A DNA stretch of 64,000 bases from Clostridia bacterium (GCA_910574255.1 CAJTAK010000004.1:152077-216076); one strand, 5' to 3'. Numbered from the stretch's first letter, positions 16,849-26,237 are shown. Program-made: numbers and translations. The notes: generated by a model from the letters alone, not told the origin.

Positions 16849-16898
16849 ATTTTACTGAAACCGCTCATTTCTTTCAATCATTTTTATGATTATTTGAA
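16849..16898 (-). promoter_or_regulatory. ula promoter with overlapping inverted-repeat operator candidate
   Basis: On the minus strand, TTGAAA (16872-16877) and TAAAAT (16849-16854) are separated by exactly 17 bases, about 50 bases before ulaG. An imperfect inverted repeat built on AATCAT (16876-16881) and ATGATT (16886-16891), with flanking TTTC/GAA, overlaps the -35 element, a place where a DeoR/UlaR-type repressor could bind. The rest of the gap 16900-17080 is AT-rich, with several GTTC/GAAC motifs and no gene. Confidence 0.6.
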
Positions 16899-17081
16899 CT
16901 ATTTTATGTTCTTTTTATGGTTAATTTGAAATTTTTGTTCGTTATGTACATTTAAATCCGTTTTTTATTGCATTTTTCCCTGTATCATTGTGATGACTGC
17001 ACAATCATTCCGATATTTTATGAACGTTTTGATTTTTTTATTTTCATTACATTGCAGCATTCTCGTACTAACAGCAAAATA

Positions 17082-17116
17082 AGCCGGAATCCTTTCTCAT
17101 CTTAAGGTTTCCGGCT
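17082..17116 (-). terminator. Terminator after ctpA
   Basis: AGCCGGAATCCTT pairs with AAGGTTTCCGGCT. On the minus strand the stem is followed by TATTTTG, a modest U tract. It lies 17 bases past the ctpA stop. Confidence 0.65.
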
Positions 17117-17132
17117 CATCTTACAGTCACAT

Positions 17133-18344
17133 CTATTTCATTTCTTCTTTCAACACTTCTATAGCTTTTTGTAACTGATTATCTTCTCCCACAGTAACTA
17201 CTGCTTCTTTTTTCAAATCCTCATCCAAATCTATCTCCACGTCTGGATCAATACCGATTCCATGAATATTATTTCCCTTTGGCGTATAATATTTGGAAAC
17301 TGTCAGCTTCACTGCCGTCCCGTCACTTAGAGGATAAATCTTCTGCACAATCCCTTTTCCATAGGTTGTAGTTCCCACAAGAGAACCCAATTCATAATCC
17401 TTGATGGCTCCGGCAAAAATTTCTGATGCACTTGCACTGTTTCCATTTACCAGAACCACCAGCGGCTTATCAAAATAATTTTCTGCATCAGAGGTTTCTT
17501 CCTCCCGGTTCCCATATTTATCTTCCGTATAAACAATCAGGCCTTCCGGAAGCAGCCTATCCAAAATTGCGCACACACTGGAAACAAGGCCGCCTCCGTT
17601 ATTACGCAGATCAATAACCAGTCCCTCAAGTCCCTGGGACTCCAGATCATCCATAGCCTTCATAAACTGGTCCGTTGTTACGTCATCAAAGGAAGTTATG
17701 GAAATATAGCCTATCTGATCCTCCAGCATATTATATCCAACCGTCTGGATCTCAATCGTTCGCCGCTTTACCTGAAATTCCAAATAATCATCTTCACCAT
17801 CCCGAACAACACTAATGTGAGCTTCTGTATTCTCTTCCCCTTTTATCATAGAAACAATCATGTTTAAGTCCTGGCCAGTTGCCTCTTCATCCCCCACCTT
17901 ATAAAGAATATCTCCCGGGCGTATCCCTGCCTCCATTGCCGGCCCATCCTCAAAAACTCTGGTAATTGTAACAATACCTGTGGAAATATTCTGCGAAATT
18001 TCCACTCCAATCCCGCAATAGCTGCCATTGGTGGAGTCACGCAGGCTTTGATATTCCTCCTGTGTATAATAGGCCGCATAAGGATCACCGAGCCCCGCCA
18101 CTGCCCCTTTGTAAAGCCAGGTTTCTATCTGTTCTGAATCCAGTTCATCCAAATAATACTCATTCATCAGAGATTCAATCTCCGTGAGCTTTTCCTGTAT
18201 TTGCTCATCTGTCAGATTAATCTGTTTTTCTTTTTCTGATTTTTCACTCAGAAAATTATTACAGAACATCACTGTCTGGATCAGGATCAAGGTCAGAGAA
18301 AATCCGATCGCTATTCCTTTCCACAATTGTTTTTTGTCATTCAT
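17133..18344 (-). CDS. ctpA: S41 family C-terminal processing peptidase (CtpA-like)
   Basis: The 403-residue membrane-anchored serine protease has an N-terminal transmembrane helix (IAIGFSLTLILIQTVMF), a PDZ domain (GIGVEISQNISTGIVTITRV, AGIRPGDILYKVGDEEA) and the S41 catalytic core with DLRNNGGG, the nucleophile serine in NGNSASASEIFAGAIKDY and the lysine in TTYGKGIVQK. It probably trims extracytoplasmic proteins. The ATG at 18344 follows GGAG with an eleven-base gap. It lies downstream of the M23 hydrolase and ftsEX genes, the usual Gram-positive division neighbourhood. Confidence 0.94.
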   Translation of the reverse strand: MNDKKQLWKGIAIGFSLTLILIQTVMFCNNFLSEKSEKEKQINLTDEQIQEKLTEIESLMNEYYLDELDSEQIETWLYKGAVAGLGDPYAAYYTQEEYQSLRDSTNGSYCGIGVEISQNISTGIVTITRVFEDGPAMEAGIRPGDILYKVGDEEATGQDLNMIVSMIKGEENTEAHISVVRDGEDDYLEFQVKRRTIEIQTVGYNMLEDQIGYISITSFDDVTTDQFMKAMDDLESQGLEGLVIDLRNNGGGLVSSVCAILDRLLPEGLIVYTEDKYGNREEETSDAENYFDKPLVVLVNGNSASASEIFAGAIKDYELGSLVGTTTYGKGIVQKIYPLSDGTAVKLTVSKYYTPKGNNIHGIGIDPDVEIDLDEDLKKEAVVTVGEDNQLQKAIEVLKEEMK

Positions 18345-18367
18345 GTTGTTCTCATCTCCTACAACCG

Positions 18368-18422
18368 AAGGGGGCTGTCGCAAAACAAGTTTCTTACTTG
18401 TGTCTTGTTCTGCGGCATCCCC
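18368..18422 (-). terminator. GC-rich hairpin between the M23 peptidase gene and ctpA
   Basis: GGGGGCTGTCGCAAAACAAG and its imperfect complement ending in CCCCC form a stem of about 20 bp. There is no U tract on either side, so it may be an mRNA-stabilising or weak termination hairpin rather than a classical terminator. Confidence 0.45.
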
Positions 18423-18462
18423 CCTGGTTTCCTTATTTAACTATACGCTATTTTCTTTTATT

Positions 18463-19761
18463 CTATCCCACATAATTGTGCGGATTCACATAAGCTCCAT
18501 TTTTAATCACGCCAAAATGCAGATGCGGACCCGTGGAGAAGCCAGTCGATCCCACCGCCGCAATGCTCTGTCCGGCACTAACTGCTTCGCCTACCGATAC
18601 GTAAAGGGCTGAACAATGCATATATACCGTGGAAAGCCCATTGCCATGAGAAATTACTATATAATTTCCAGCCGAGCCGCTATAGGTTGACGTGGTAACT
18701 CTCCCTGCTGCTGCCGCCACAATGGATGACCCATGAGAAGCTCCAATGTCTATCCCCTTATGATTGGTAGAGGCTCCCGGAACAGGCTGTGATCTTGGAC
18801 CAAACTCACTGGTAATCCGTCTGCTGCTGGGACAAGGCCAGACAAACCCAGAAGCTCCTCCGTCTCCATCGTCCATGCTGGCATTGGCAAGAGCCGCAGC
18901 TGCGATCTGTTCTTCAATCTGATTCAGAAGCTTCTCCTGCTCTTCCAGATCCTCACGAAACTCTGCCGCATCACTGTTCTGGCTATCAATCTGAGCTTGG
19001 TAACTCTGGATCTCTGCCGTCTTTTTCTTAATGAGGGCATCTACCGTTTCCTTCTGTTCCTCGGCAGCATCTGCCATCAAGTTCAATTCTTCCTCCTCAG
19101 ATTCCAAAACTTCCTTCGCTGCGGCAACCGCCTCCTTTTGAGCGATATATTCATCCATCATCTTTCGATCATATTGTGACACTTCTTTTACATAGGCAGA
19201 CTTATTCAAAAAGTCTCCAATGCTGTCGGCAGTCAAAAGCATCTCCAGATAAGAAGGGTTCCCAGCCTCATAGAGATATTGAATTCGAAGCTTCATATCC
19301 TCATACTGCTGATCTGCCACCTGTTCAGCTTCATCAAGTTCTTCCTCCGCCTGAACAATCTCCTCCTTTTTTGCCTCAATATCTTCATTCAGCTTCTGAA
19401 TCTGCGCCGAAAGAGAAGCTGCCTCCTGATCCAGGCGGGAAATATAGCTTTTCAGATTGTTCTTATCGGCTTCTAACTGCTCAATATTTTTCTTTATCTG
19501 ATTTAAATCTGATTTGATATCCTCAATTTTATTTAATGCGTCCTCCTTCTTCTTCTCCAATTCATCTGTGTTTATCTTTTGAGCAGAACCAGACGACGTT
19601 GTTTTCTCGGAGGTTGAACCCCCTGACGAGTTCTCAGAAGTTGAACCTCCAGCGGAAATCTCTGCTTCCGAAGCCCATGCCGGGCCTCTCCCAGAATAAA
19701 CGATTGTTATTGTCAAAATCGCTGCCAAAAGCAGCATATGAATATAATGCTTTCTTTTCAT
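18463..19761 (-). CDS. Coiled-coil M23 family peptidoglycan endopeptidase (EnvC/PcsB role)
   Basis: The 432-residue exported protein has a signal peptide (MLLLAAILTITIVYSG), a long coiled coil at about residues 65-290 (charged heptads around KIEDIKSDLNQIKKNIEQLE) and a C-terminal lysostaphin-type domain with HKGIDIG (zinc His/Asp) and HLHFGV. All metal ligands are visible, so it should be catalytically competent. Coiled-coil M23 proteins beside ftsEX are the periplasmic partners that FtsX activates during septum splitting. The ATG at 19761 follows GAAAGAG. It sits between ftsX and ctpA on the same strand. Confidence 0.92.
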   Translation of the reverse strand: MKRKHYIHMLLLAAILTITIVYSGRGPAWASEAEISAGGSTSENSSGGSTSEKTTSSGSAQKINTDELEKKKEDALNKIEDIKSDLNQIKKNIEQLEADKNNLKSYISRLDQEAASLSAQIQKLNEDIEAKKEEIVQAEEELDEAEQVADQQYEDMKLRIQYLYEAGNPSYLEMLLTADSIGDFLNKSAYVKEVSQYDRKMMDEYIAQKEAVAAAKEVLESEEEELNLMADAAEEQKETVDALIKKKTAEIQSYQAQIDSQNSDAAEFREDLEEQEKLLNQIEEQIAAAALANASMDDGDGGASGFVWPCPSSRRITSEFGPRSQPVPGASTNHKGIDIGASHGSSIVAAAAGRVTTSTYSGSAGNYIVISHGNGLSTVYMHCSALYVSVGEAVSAGQSIAAVGSTGFSTGPHLHFGVIKNGAYVNPHNYVG

Positions 19762-19792
19762 CTCTTTCAGTATCCCTCTTTATCTGCCGATT

Positions 19793-20707
19793 TCAAACTC
19801 TCAAATGCTTCCGAATCGTAAGATAACTTCCGAAAAATCCAATACCTGCTCCCAGAGCCATCCCCACAGGAAGCAGTGTTTGAAACATCACATCTACCGG
19901 CAGGAATTGGATCAGTCCGGCCAGATCATTAAACTGTCCTCCCATATAATTCATAAGTCTCGTATAGAGCAGATACAAAAGACTTAAGGGGATCGCACCT
20001 CCTATCAATCCAATCAGAAGCCCCTCCACTACAAAGGGAGCTTTCACAAAGGAATTGGTTGCACCGATAAGCTTCATAATGGCAATCTCTTCCTTCCGAA
20101 CCGCAATTCCGATAGTTACTGTATTGCTGATCAGAAATACTGACACACACAGCAGCAGAATGATAATGGCTACTGACACATAGCCTATCAGCAAATTAAA
20201 GCTGGACAAAATCTTGGCTACTTCTACAGATTTATTGACTTTGCGGATTCCCTCCATAGACTCCAGATACTCTACTAAACTGTTTTGATCCTCCACATCC
20301 TTCAGATGGATCACATAATGAGCCTGCTTAGCCAAAGGGTTGTCGTTGGCAAATCCGTCTGCAAGCTGCGGAGCCTCTGCAAAGTAAATATACTTATATT
20401 CTTCCCATGCCTGATCTGCCGAAACAAACTCCGCTTCCTCCACCTCGTCTCTTGCCCTAATCTTGGCGCCAATTTCATCCATAGCTGCCTGATCAAAAGA
20501 AACTGCTTCATCAAAAAACACCGTCACTGATACGCCGCTCTCTACTTCCTTCACCATATACTGAAAGTTCTGCACTACACAGAAAAAAAGGCCGAACAGA
20601 AAAATACAGATGGACATGGTTGCAACGGAAGCCAGAGAAAACATCTTATTTCTCCAGATATTTTTCAGGCCCTGCTTTAAGCAGTAGCCAATGGTGCTAA
20701 TTCGCAT
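19793..20707 (-). CDS. ftsX: Cell division permease-like protein FtsX
   Basis: The 304-residue FtsX starts with the typical cytoplasmic stretch GYCLKQGLKNIWRNKMFSLA, then TM1 (SVATMSICIFLFGLFFCVV), a large extracellular loop (about residues 45-170) and three more TM helices from LLIGYVSVAIIILLLCVSVF on, with the membrane-proximal IAVRKEEIAIMKLIGATNSF motif. With FtsE it forms the ABC complex that switches on the peptidoglycan hydrolase. The ATG at 20707 lies within the end of ftsE (11-bp overlap), as often for this pair. Confidence 0.95.
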   Translation of the reverse strand: MRISTIGYCLKQGLKNIWRNKMFSLASVATMSICIFLFGLFFCVVQNFQYMVKEVESGVSVTVFFDEAVSFDQAAMDEIGAKIRARDEVEEAEFVSADQAWEEYKYIYFAEAPQLADGFANDNPLAKQAHYVIHLKDVEDQNSLVEYLESMEGIRKVNKSVEVAKILSSFNLLIGYVSVAIIILLLCVSVFLISNTVTIGIAVRKEEIAIMKLIGATNSFVKAPFVVEGLLIGLIGGAIPLSLLYLLYTRLMNYMGGQFNDLAGLIQFLPVDVMFQTLLPVGMALGAGIGFFGSYLTIRKHLRV

Positions 20708-21386
20708 GTTGTATGTACCCAGCTTTACGCTCGTCACTGATAATGACGCCTCTATGCATTGCAATCACTCGCTTCTTCATCTGATCCACAATCTCCTGAT
20801 TATGGGTTACTACCACAACGGTGGTCCCTCTTTCGTTAATGGTCTCCAGAAGTTTCATAATCTCCTTGGAGTTCTTCGGATCCAGATTTCCTGTAGGCTC
20901 GTCCGCCAGAAGAATGTTGGGCTTGTTTACCAAGGCCCGGGCCAACGCCACTCTCTGCTGTTCTCCGCCGGAAAGCTGCTTGGGATAAGACTTGTACTTC
21001 TCGGCCAATCCCACCAGGGACAGCATGGCCGGCACATTTTTACGAATGGTCTTTGAGGGGGTAATTACAACCCTCTGGGCAAATGCTATGTTTTCATATA
21101 CATTCCTGTCCTTCAGCAGACGGAAGTCCTGAAACACCACTCCAATCTTCCGGCGGTATTTGGGAACGGACCTCTGTTTCATCTTATTTAAGTTAATTCC
21201 ATTTACTTTAATCGTTCCCGATGTAGGTTCCAGCTCTTTCAGCAAAAGCTTGATCAGGGTGGATTTTCCTGATCCGCTGTCTCCTACAATAAAGACAAAT
21301 TCGCCCTTATCAATGTGCAGGCTGACGCCGTTCAGGGCATGATTGCCTGTGGAATAGGCTTTTGTCACATTTTCCAAATCGATCAT
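20697..21386 (-). CDS. ftsE: Cell division ATP-binding protein FtsE
   Basis: The 229-residue ABC ATPase has Walker A GDSGSGKST, the FtsE-typical KRKIGVVFQDFRLL-like Q-loop (YRRKIGVVFQDFRLLKDRNV), signature LSGGEQQR, Walker B ILLADEPTG and the H-loop VVVTHN. It energises FtsX-dependent control of septal hydrolases in the cytoplasm. The ATG at 21386 follows GGAGAG. It starts the group ftsE, ftsX, M23 peptidase, ctpA, whose order matches many Firmicutes. Confidence 0.96.
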   Translation of the reverse strand: MIDLENVTKAYSTGNHALNGVSLHIDKGEFVFIVGDSGSGKSTLIKLLLKELEPTSGTIKVNGINLNKMKQRSVPKYRRKIGVVFQDFRLLKDRNVYENIAFAQRVVITPSKTIRKNVPAMLSLVGLAEKYKSYPKQLSGGEQQRVALARALVNKPNILLADEPTGNLDPKNSKEIMKLLETINERGTTVVVVTHNQEIVDQMKKRVIAMHRGVIISDERKAGYIQHAN

Positions 21387-21484
21387 TTTTTCTCTCCTCA
21401 GTACTTTTCAATCTCCTGTTTTGAGTTCCGCACCCGCCTGTGCATCTGCAAATCTTTTCGGCGCTGCTCGGACTCTTGCTGTCT

Positions 21485-22573
21485 TTAATAGTCTATGGTC
21501 TCCATGTACTTCATATACTTCACAACCATCAGAGCAATCTTGAAGGTAATGGCATCTTCGAATACCCGAAGATCCAGACCTGTACTTTTCTGAAGCTTAT
21601 CCAGGCGGTATACCAGTGTATTCCGGTGAATGTAGAGCTGTCTGGAGGTCTCAGAAACATTCAGACTGTTTTCAAAAAATTTGTTAATAGTAGTCAGCGT
21701 TTCTTCATCAAAATCATCCGGGGATTTCCCGTCAAAAATCTCTCGGATAAACATCTTACACAGAGGGATGGGAAGCTGATAAATCAGCCGCCCGATTCCC
21801 AATGTGCTGTATGCCACAATATCCCTCTCTTCAAAGAAGATCTTCCCTACGTCCAAAGCCATACGTGCCTCTTTGTAGGAACGTGATACTTCTTTAATCT
21901 CTCCCACGATGGTCCCGTAAGCAATATGTACCTGCTCTTCTTCCTCGTTTGCAAGCAGATCCTTAATTACTTTAGCTGTCTTATACATCTCCGGATAGCC
22001 TTCATTCTCAGCTAGTTCCTTAACTACGATGATATTTTTCTCATCTACGGCAGTAATGAAATCTTTGGACTTAGTGCCAAAGAGAGTTCGCAGACTTTCC
22101 AAAGATGCACTGTCCTTTTCTCTCCCCGTCTCAATCACATAAACCCCCCGGCGAACCTCTGCCTGAATATGAAGCTTCTTTGCTCGATTATAAATATCTA
22201 CCAAAAGCAGATTGTCCAGAAGCAGATTCTTGATAAAGTTATCTTTATCAAAGCGCTCCTTATAGGCAACCAAAAGATTCTGAATCTGAAAAACCGCTAT
22301 TTTCCCAATCATGTAGGCATCCTCACTGCCTCCATTGATTAGCAGAATATACTCCAGCTGGTTTTCGTCGAAAACCTTAAAAAACTGGAATCCCTGTATC
22401 ACCTGGCTGTCCGCCGGAGAATCAATAAATGCCAGTACGGAGCCCGTATAGGTGTCCGCCTCCGGAAACGTGGAGGCCAATACTTTTCCTTCTGTATCAA
22501 TGATGCAAAGATCAATTCGGGTAATCCCCTTCAACCCCTCAATCGTGTTCTGTAATATCTGGTTTGAAATCAT
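21485..22573 (-). CDS. CdaR/PucR-type transcriptional regulator
   Basis: The 362-residue protein has an N-terminal sugar-diacid-recognition-like sensor (LQNTIEGLKGITRIDLCIID), a middle GGDEF-like non-catalytic region (YKEARMALDVGKIFFEE) and a C-terminal PucR HTH_30 (LYIHRNTLVYRLDKLQKSTG). The family includes CdaR, which controls sugar-diacid use. Here it lies upstream of ftsE, an arrangement whose meaning is unclear, and the ligand cannot be inferred. The ATG at 22573 follows AAGGAG at a twelve-base distance; the earlier in-frame ATG lacks a binding site. Confidence 0.85.
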   Translation of the reverse strand: MISNQILQNTIEGLKGITRIDLCIIDTEGKVLASTFPEADTYTGSVLAFIDSPADSQVIQGFQFFKVFDENQLEYILLINGGSEDAYMIGKIAVFQIQNLLVAYKERFDKDNFIKNLLLDNLLLVDIYNRAKKLHIQAEVRRGVYVIETGREKDSASLESLRTLFGTKSKDFITAVDEKNIIVVKELAENEGYPEMYKTAKVIKDLLANEEEEQVHIAYGTIVGEIKEVSRSYKEARMALDVGKIFFEERDIVAYSTLGIGRLIYQLPIPLCKMFIREIFDGKSPDDFDEETLTTINKFFENSLNVSETSRQLYIHRNTLVYRLDKLQKSTGLDLRVFEDAITFKIALMVVKYMKYMETIDY

Positions 22574-22825
22574 AGTCTTTCTTGCTCCTTCTGCTAGTTT
22601 CTTTGTGCATATCGCCAATTATGCCCTTCTGATTTCTCCGACAATATGGCCAATAAAAATACCCCTTTTTTATGTGAAAATAAAAATACCTAATCTATAT
22701 ATTAATGCAAAATTACAAAAAAGAAAAGAGGAAATACAAAAAAATTTATGCATTTCCTCGATTTTCCGGGATTTTATTCCAATTTTTTCCTTATACATTG
22801 TTCACAAAAGAAATCATTTCCAAGA

Positions 22826-23689
22826 TCAGGACTCGATAAAGCCTTCTCCTAAAACCTCCCGAACATCTGTCACTATCACGAAAGCATCCGGATCAAGGCT
22901 TAAGGCCAGCTCTTTTAAGCGCACAATCTCCTTTCGGGAAACCACGCAAAAAAGCATGTTTTTCTTTTCTCCGGAATACATGCCTGTTGCGGAAAGGCCT
23001 GTTACTCCTCTGCTCAGATCTTCCATCAATATCCGGGACAGCTCATCTGGTTTTTTCGTGATAATAAAGGCGGCCTTGGAAAATTTCAACCCTTCTATAA
23101 TGCCGTCTGACACTTTGGATACCAGGTAAATGGATATTACTGCGTAGAGGGCCATCTGGATACCAAAAAGATAAGCTCCCGCCAGGACGATGAATGCATC
23201 TATTACCTGCATAATATCCGCTATGCTGTAGTGCCGCCAGAAATGCTGAATAATGGCTGCTATAAGATCTGTACCGCCCGTAGTGGCCTGACTCAAGAAT
23301 ACAAGGCCAATTCCAATGCCCATCACCACGCCTCCATAGAGAGCCGTCAGCAGAAAATCGCCTTCTGCTATGGGAATTACCGGTAAAATTGCCAGCCAGA
23401 TGGATAACATCACGGTTCCAAAGACTGTTTTTACAATATACCTCCACCCCTTTAGGCGGATTGCAATAAGAAATACAGGGATATTTAAGACAAAGTTCGT
23501 AACAGCCAGAGATACACCGCCGGGAACTATATCTTCAGTAAGCTGTTTCACAATTATAGCCAGACCGGAAAAGCCTCCTGTGACAAAACCGGAAGGATCG
23601 TAGATGGAAGCTACGGCAAAGGCTATGAGCCCCGTTCCGATCACTATCATCAGATATTCTTTTATAACGGTCTGGCTGTTTTTTTTCAT
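22826..23689 (-). CDS. yitT: YitT family membrane protein
   Basis: The 287-residue product has five or six hydrophobic segments (EYLMIVIGTGLIAFAVASIY, the glycine-rich GGFSGLAIIV, LLTALYGGVVMGIGIGLVFL, GGTDLIAAI) and a C-terminal DUF2179 ferredoxin-like domain (ITKKPDELSRILMEDLSRGV, TGLSATGMYSG). YitT proteins are common in Firmicutes; transport or membrane-sensor roles are proposed but unproven. The ATG at 23689 follows AAAGGA. It appears to be monocistronic. The 250 bases downstream of its stop (22574-22825) are AT-rich and hold no gene that I can see. Confidence 0.92.
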   Translation of the reverse strand: MKKNSQTVIKEYLMIVIGTGLIAFAVASIYDPSGFVTGGFSGLAIIVKQLTEDIVPGGVSLAVTNFVLNIPVFLIAIRLKGWRYIVKTVFGTVMLSIWLAILPVIPIAEGDFLLTALYGGVVMGIGIGLVFLSQATTGGTDLIAAIIQHFWRHYSIADIMQVIDAFIVLAGAYLFGIQMALYAVISIYLVSKVSDGIIEGLKFSKAAFIITKKPDELSRILMEDLSRGVTGLSATGMYSGEKKNMLFCVVSRKEIVRLKELALSLDPDAFVIVTDVREVLGEGFIES

Positions 23690-23841
23690 ATACCCTGATT
23701 CCTTTCTGCCCTGGTTTTGATATATTAACTTTCTAGTTTATACATCCCTTTATTTCTTATACGGTTTCCTGCTTTTCCAATCATATTCCCTCTTTTTTTT
23801 GCATAAGCTATAGCAATCGAATTGTACAGGAGGGGCTTTCT

Positions 23842-24363
23842 TTGAGCTCAAAAACTAAAATTGTGGTTCTCCGCATGAAGGAGTTAATTTATACCGGCAT
23901 TTTTGTTGCCTTAGGTATCATTCTCATCCTTCTTCTGGTATTTATGTTTGCTCCGAAGGACAGCAAACCGGATTCCACTGATACTTCTGATAAATATGTG
24001 CCTGGCGTCTATACTTCTTCCATAATGCTGAACGGCAATGCTGTGGATATTGCTGTTACTGTGGATAAAGATTCCATTGCTTCTATCCAGATGGTGAATG
24101 TCAGCGAAATGGTTTCTACAATGTATCCCTTGATGGAACCTGCGCTTGACAGCCTTGCAGAACAGATTATTGCTTCTCAGTCTCTTGATCATATTACATA
24201 TCCGGAGGAAAATCAATATACTTCTCTTGTGATTTTGGATGCAGTAGAACGGGCGCTTAACAAGGCGGCTGTATCCGAATCGGAGGCAGAAGAGAAAACA
24301 GACCCTTCCGAAGGAAATGATGAACAGAAAGAAGAAGGGGCGCAGAAGGTTGTGAATGAGTAG
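23842..24363 (+). CDS. Membrane-anchored small protein with FMN-binding-like domain
   Basis: The 173-residue product has one N-terminal transmembrane helix (IFVALGIILILLLVFMF), a domain of about 95 residues (KYVPGVYTSSIMLNG, VDIAVTVDKDSIASIQMVNV, EQIIASQSLDHI) resembling the FMN_bind domain in its GVYTG-like start and II..QS pattern, and an acidic tail. The threonine motif that carries covalent flavin (SGAT/YSS region) is not intact: it reads YPEENQYTSLVILDAV. Flavin binding is therefore doubtful. The start is a TTG at 23842, supported by AGGAGGGG seven bases upstream; the first ATG is inside the predicted helix region. Confidence 0.7.
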   Translation: MSSKTKIVVLRMKELIYTGIFVALGIILILLLVFMFAPKDSKPDSTDTSDKYVPGVYTSSIMLNGNAVDIAVTVDKDSIASIQMVNVSEMVSTMYPLMEPALDSLAEQIIASQSLDHITYPEENQYTSLVILDAVERALNKAAVSESEAEEKTDPSEGNDEQKEEGAQKVVNE

Positions 24364-24380
24364 GTTTTCGAGGACGGACG

Positions 24381-24591
24381 GGAGTGCCCTAAAATAAGCC
24401 GGACGACATTTCCATATCCGTGTTCGCACGGTTCACGTACACTCCGTCTGCTCAGTTCGGACATTACTCTTGAGCACTTTAATAATTCGCTTGGTGTTCT
24501 TGAGCAATGTCCGCTCTGAGCAGACGGAGCGTCTGCGAACAGGCGGACACTTGATATCGGAAAATCCGTCCGGCTTATTTTAGGGTACTCC
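24381..24591. repeat. ~211-bp nested inverted repeat between convergent genes
   Basis: Outer arms of 25 bp at 24381-24405 and 24567-24591 pair with one mismatch. Nested inside are GTTCGCA (24422-24428) with TGCGAAC (24534-24540), and a perfect 14-bp pair at 24442-24455 and 24516-24529, plus CGGACAT/ATGTCCG. The whole segment could fold into one long hairpin. There is no U tract. It may be a miniature inverted-repeat element or a bidirectional termination structure. No coding sequence is present. Confidence 0.75.
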
Positions 24592-24605
24592 CTGGTATTG
24601 GGTTT

Positions 24606-26237
24606 TTATTCTTTGTAACGCACTATGGTTCGGTCTGACAGGGGCTCCGTGGTGCTTACTATGAGCTCGGTTTCGCTGTCTATGACTCCTTCTTCTATGG
24701 CAGCATATTTGTCGTTTTGATCCAGGACGTTTACATAAACCATTTCGGCGGCCAGCTCCGGGCCCAGGATTCCGGATTTTTCTTTTAGGGTATAAATGTA
24801 GTTTCTTCCGTTCTGGTCTGTGTAGAGAGCCTCTAAGGGAATGCAGCAATTAAAGACGTCAGTCTGGGTTTCCGTTGTAAATAAACCGCTCTGTCCCAGG
24901 GTTCCTACTCCCTGCGGGAGGAAAATGATTGCTTCAAAGAGCTCCGGACTGGCTTCGCTTGCTGCTACGTAATCTACGGTTACGGATTCTTTGGATTTTC
25001 CCAGGGACAAGGTGGCCGTATCGCCTTGGTTGACGTATTTTTTCTGGTCTTTTGTTAAGGTCAGGTGGAACTCCAGAGGACTTTCCAAGTCTGCGTAGAC
25101 TATGGCTGCACCGTCAGGGATTCGTTCTCCGGGACTTACCTGGATTCGTGTGACGATTCCGTCGGATTCCGGATAAATGCGGCCGCCCGTACGCAGGACT
25201 TCCTGGTATTTTTCCAGTTTTTCTTTGAGGACGGACAGCTCTAAGCGGTTGATGGCCAGGCTGTTGTCGGCAGCAGAAGCTTTCCCCGAATCGTCCAGAC
25301 GGCGCTTTGCATCCAGGAGTGTGTCGTCACGGCTTTTTCTGGCATCGGAAAGGCTGCGCTCAGCGGCTCCTATGCTGCTTTCCAGGGAGCTCTTTTTTTC
25401 CTCCCAGGCTGCTTTTTCTGCGTCCTCGCTGCTGTAGTCCGGCTTACTGACCGGGGTAGATGTGTGGTTATTATATTCTTCCTCTGCTTTTTCCAAATTC
25501 TTCTTTGCTTCCTCCAGGCTTGCCTTTGCTTCTTCAAGCTCTTTTGAATCGGCACTTGCTCCCGCTGCTTCCAGATCTTTAACTTTTTTATCAGCATTCT
25601 CTTTTTCTGCCTGTGCTTTCTTGAGATTTCCTTGAAGCTCTTGTTCTTTTGCCGCCCATGCGTTATACTCTGCCCAAGTTTTTTGACGTTCTTCCTCCGG
25701 TGTCGCAGCAGCCGGACTCTGTTTCAGGTTTTCCAGGGCATCCTGGGCGCTTTTTAAATCTTCCTTTGCCCGATCTACATTATCCTGTGCACTCTCTGCC
25801 GCCCGGTCGTAGTCTTCCTTTGCCCGATTCTGTTCTGTCTTTTTTTCCCCTGCTGCCAGGTTTTTGTTCTGCTCCTGCTCCTGAATGGTTAATGTCAGCT
25901 TTTGAATGGTCATTTCCTGATCCCGGATCTGTTCTTCCAAGTCCTCCATGTCGATTTCAAACAGGAGGGTTTCTGTGGTGATCCGGTCACCTACATGAGC
26001 ATGGACGGTCCGGCAGCGCAGGCCGCTTAGGGTGTTGACTGCATATTCCATGCCTTGCTGTACAATCCCTTCTGCCTCTACTCTGTGCATAAGTGCTGTA
26101 CGTTCCGGTTTCTTTGTGGTTATCTGGGGAAGTTTGGAGGCATAGACTGCCCGAGATATTAAGGTACACAAAAACATCAGGCTTAGAAAGATGCAAAAGG
26201 CGATTCCGATTTTTTTCTGTTTTTTCCATAATTCCAT
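24606..26237 (-). CDS. HlyD/RND-type membrane fusion (adaptor) protein
   Basis: The 543-residue protein has an N-terminal membrane anchor (IGIAFCIFLSLMFLCTLIS), a barrel-sandwich half (IVQQGMEYAVNTLSGLRCR), a long coiled-coil hairpin from about residue 90 to 335, the second lipoyl-like half (YPESDGIVTRIQVSPGERIP) and a C-terminal beta-barrel (LTLTKDQKKYVNQGDTATLS). Such adaptors normally serve exporters. Here it is the last gene of an operon with two sugar-importer-type permeases and a solute-binding fusion, 7 bases after the permease stop, which is unusual. AGGAG precedes the ATG. A role as an extracellular spacer or assembly factor is only inference. Confidence 0.82.
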   Translation of the reverse strand: MELWKKQKKIGIAFCIFLSLMFLCTLISRAVYASKLPQITTKKPERTALMHRVEAEGIVQQGMEYAVNTLSGLRCRTVHAHVGDRITTETLLFEIDMEDLEEQIRDQEMTIQKLTLTIQEQEQNKNLAAGEKKTEQNRAKEDYDRAAESAQDNVDRAKEDLKSAQDALENLKQSPAAATPEEERQKTWAEYNAWAAKEQELQGNLKKAQAEKENADKKVKDLEAAGASADSKELEEAKASLEEAKKNLEKAEEEYNNHTSTPVSKPDYSSEDAEKAAWEEKKSSLESSIGAAERSLSDARKSRDDTLLDAKRRLDDSGKASAADNSLAINRLELSVLKEKLEKYQEVLRTGGRIYPESDGIVTRIQVSPGERIPDGAAIVYADLESPLEFHLTLTKDQKKYVNQGDTATLSLGKSKESVTVDYVAASEASPELFEAIIFLPQGVGTLGQSGLFTTETQTDVFNCCIPLEALYTDQNGRNYIYTLKEKSGILGPELAAEMVYVNVLDQNDKYAAIEEGVIDSETELIVSTTEPLSDRTIVRYKE

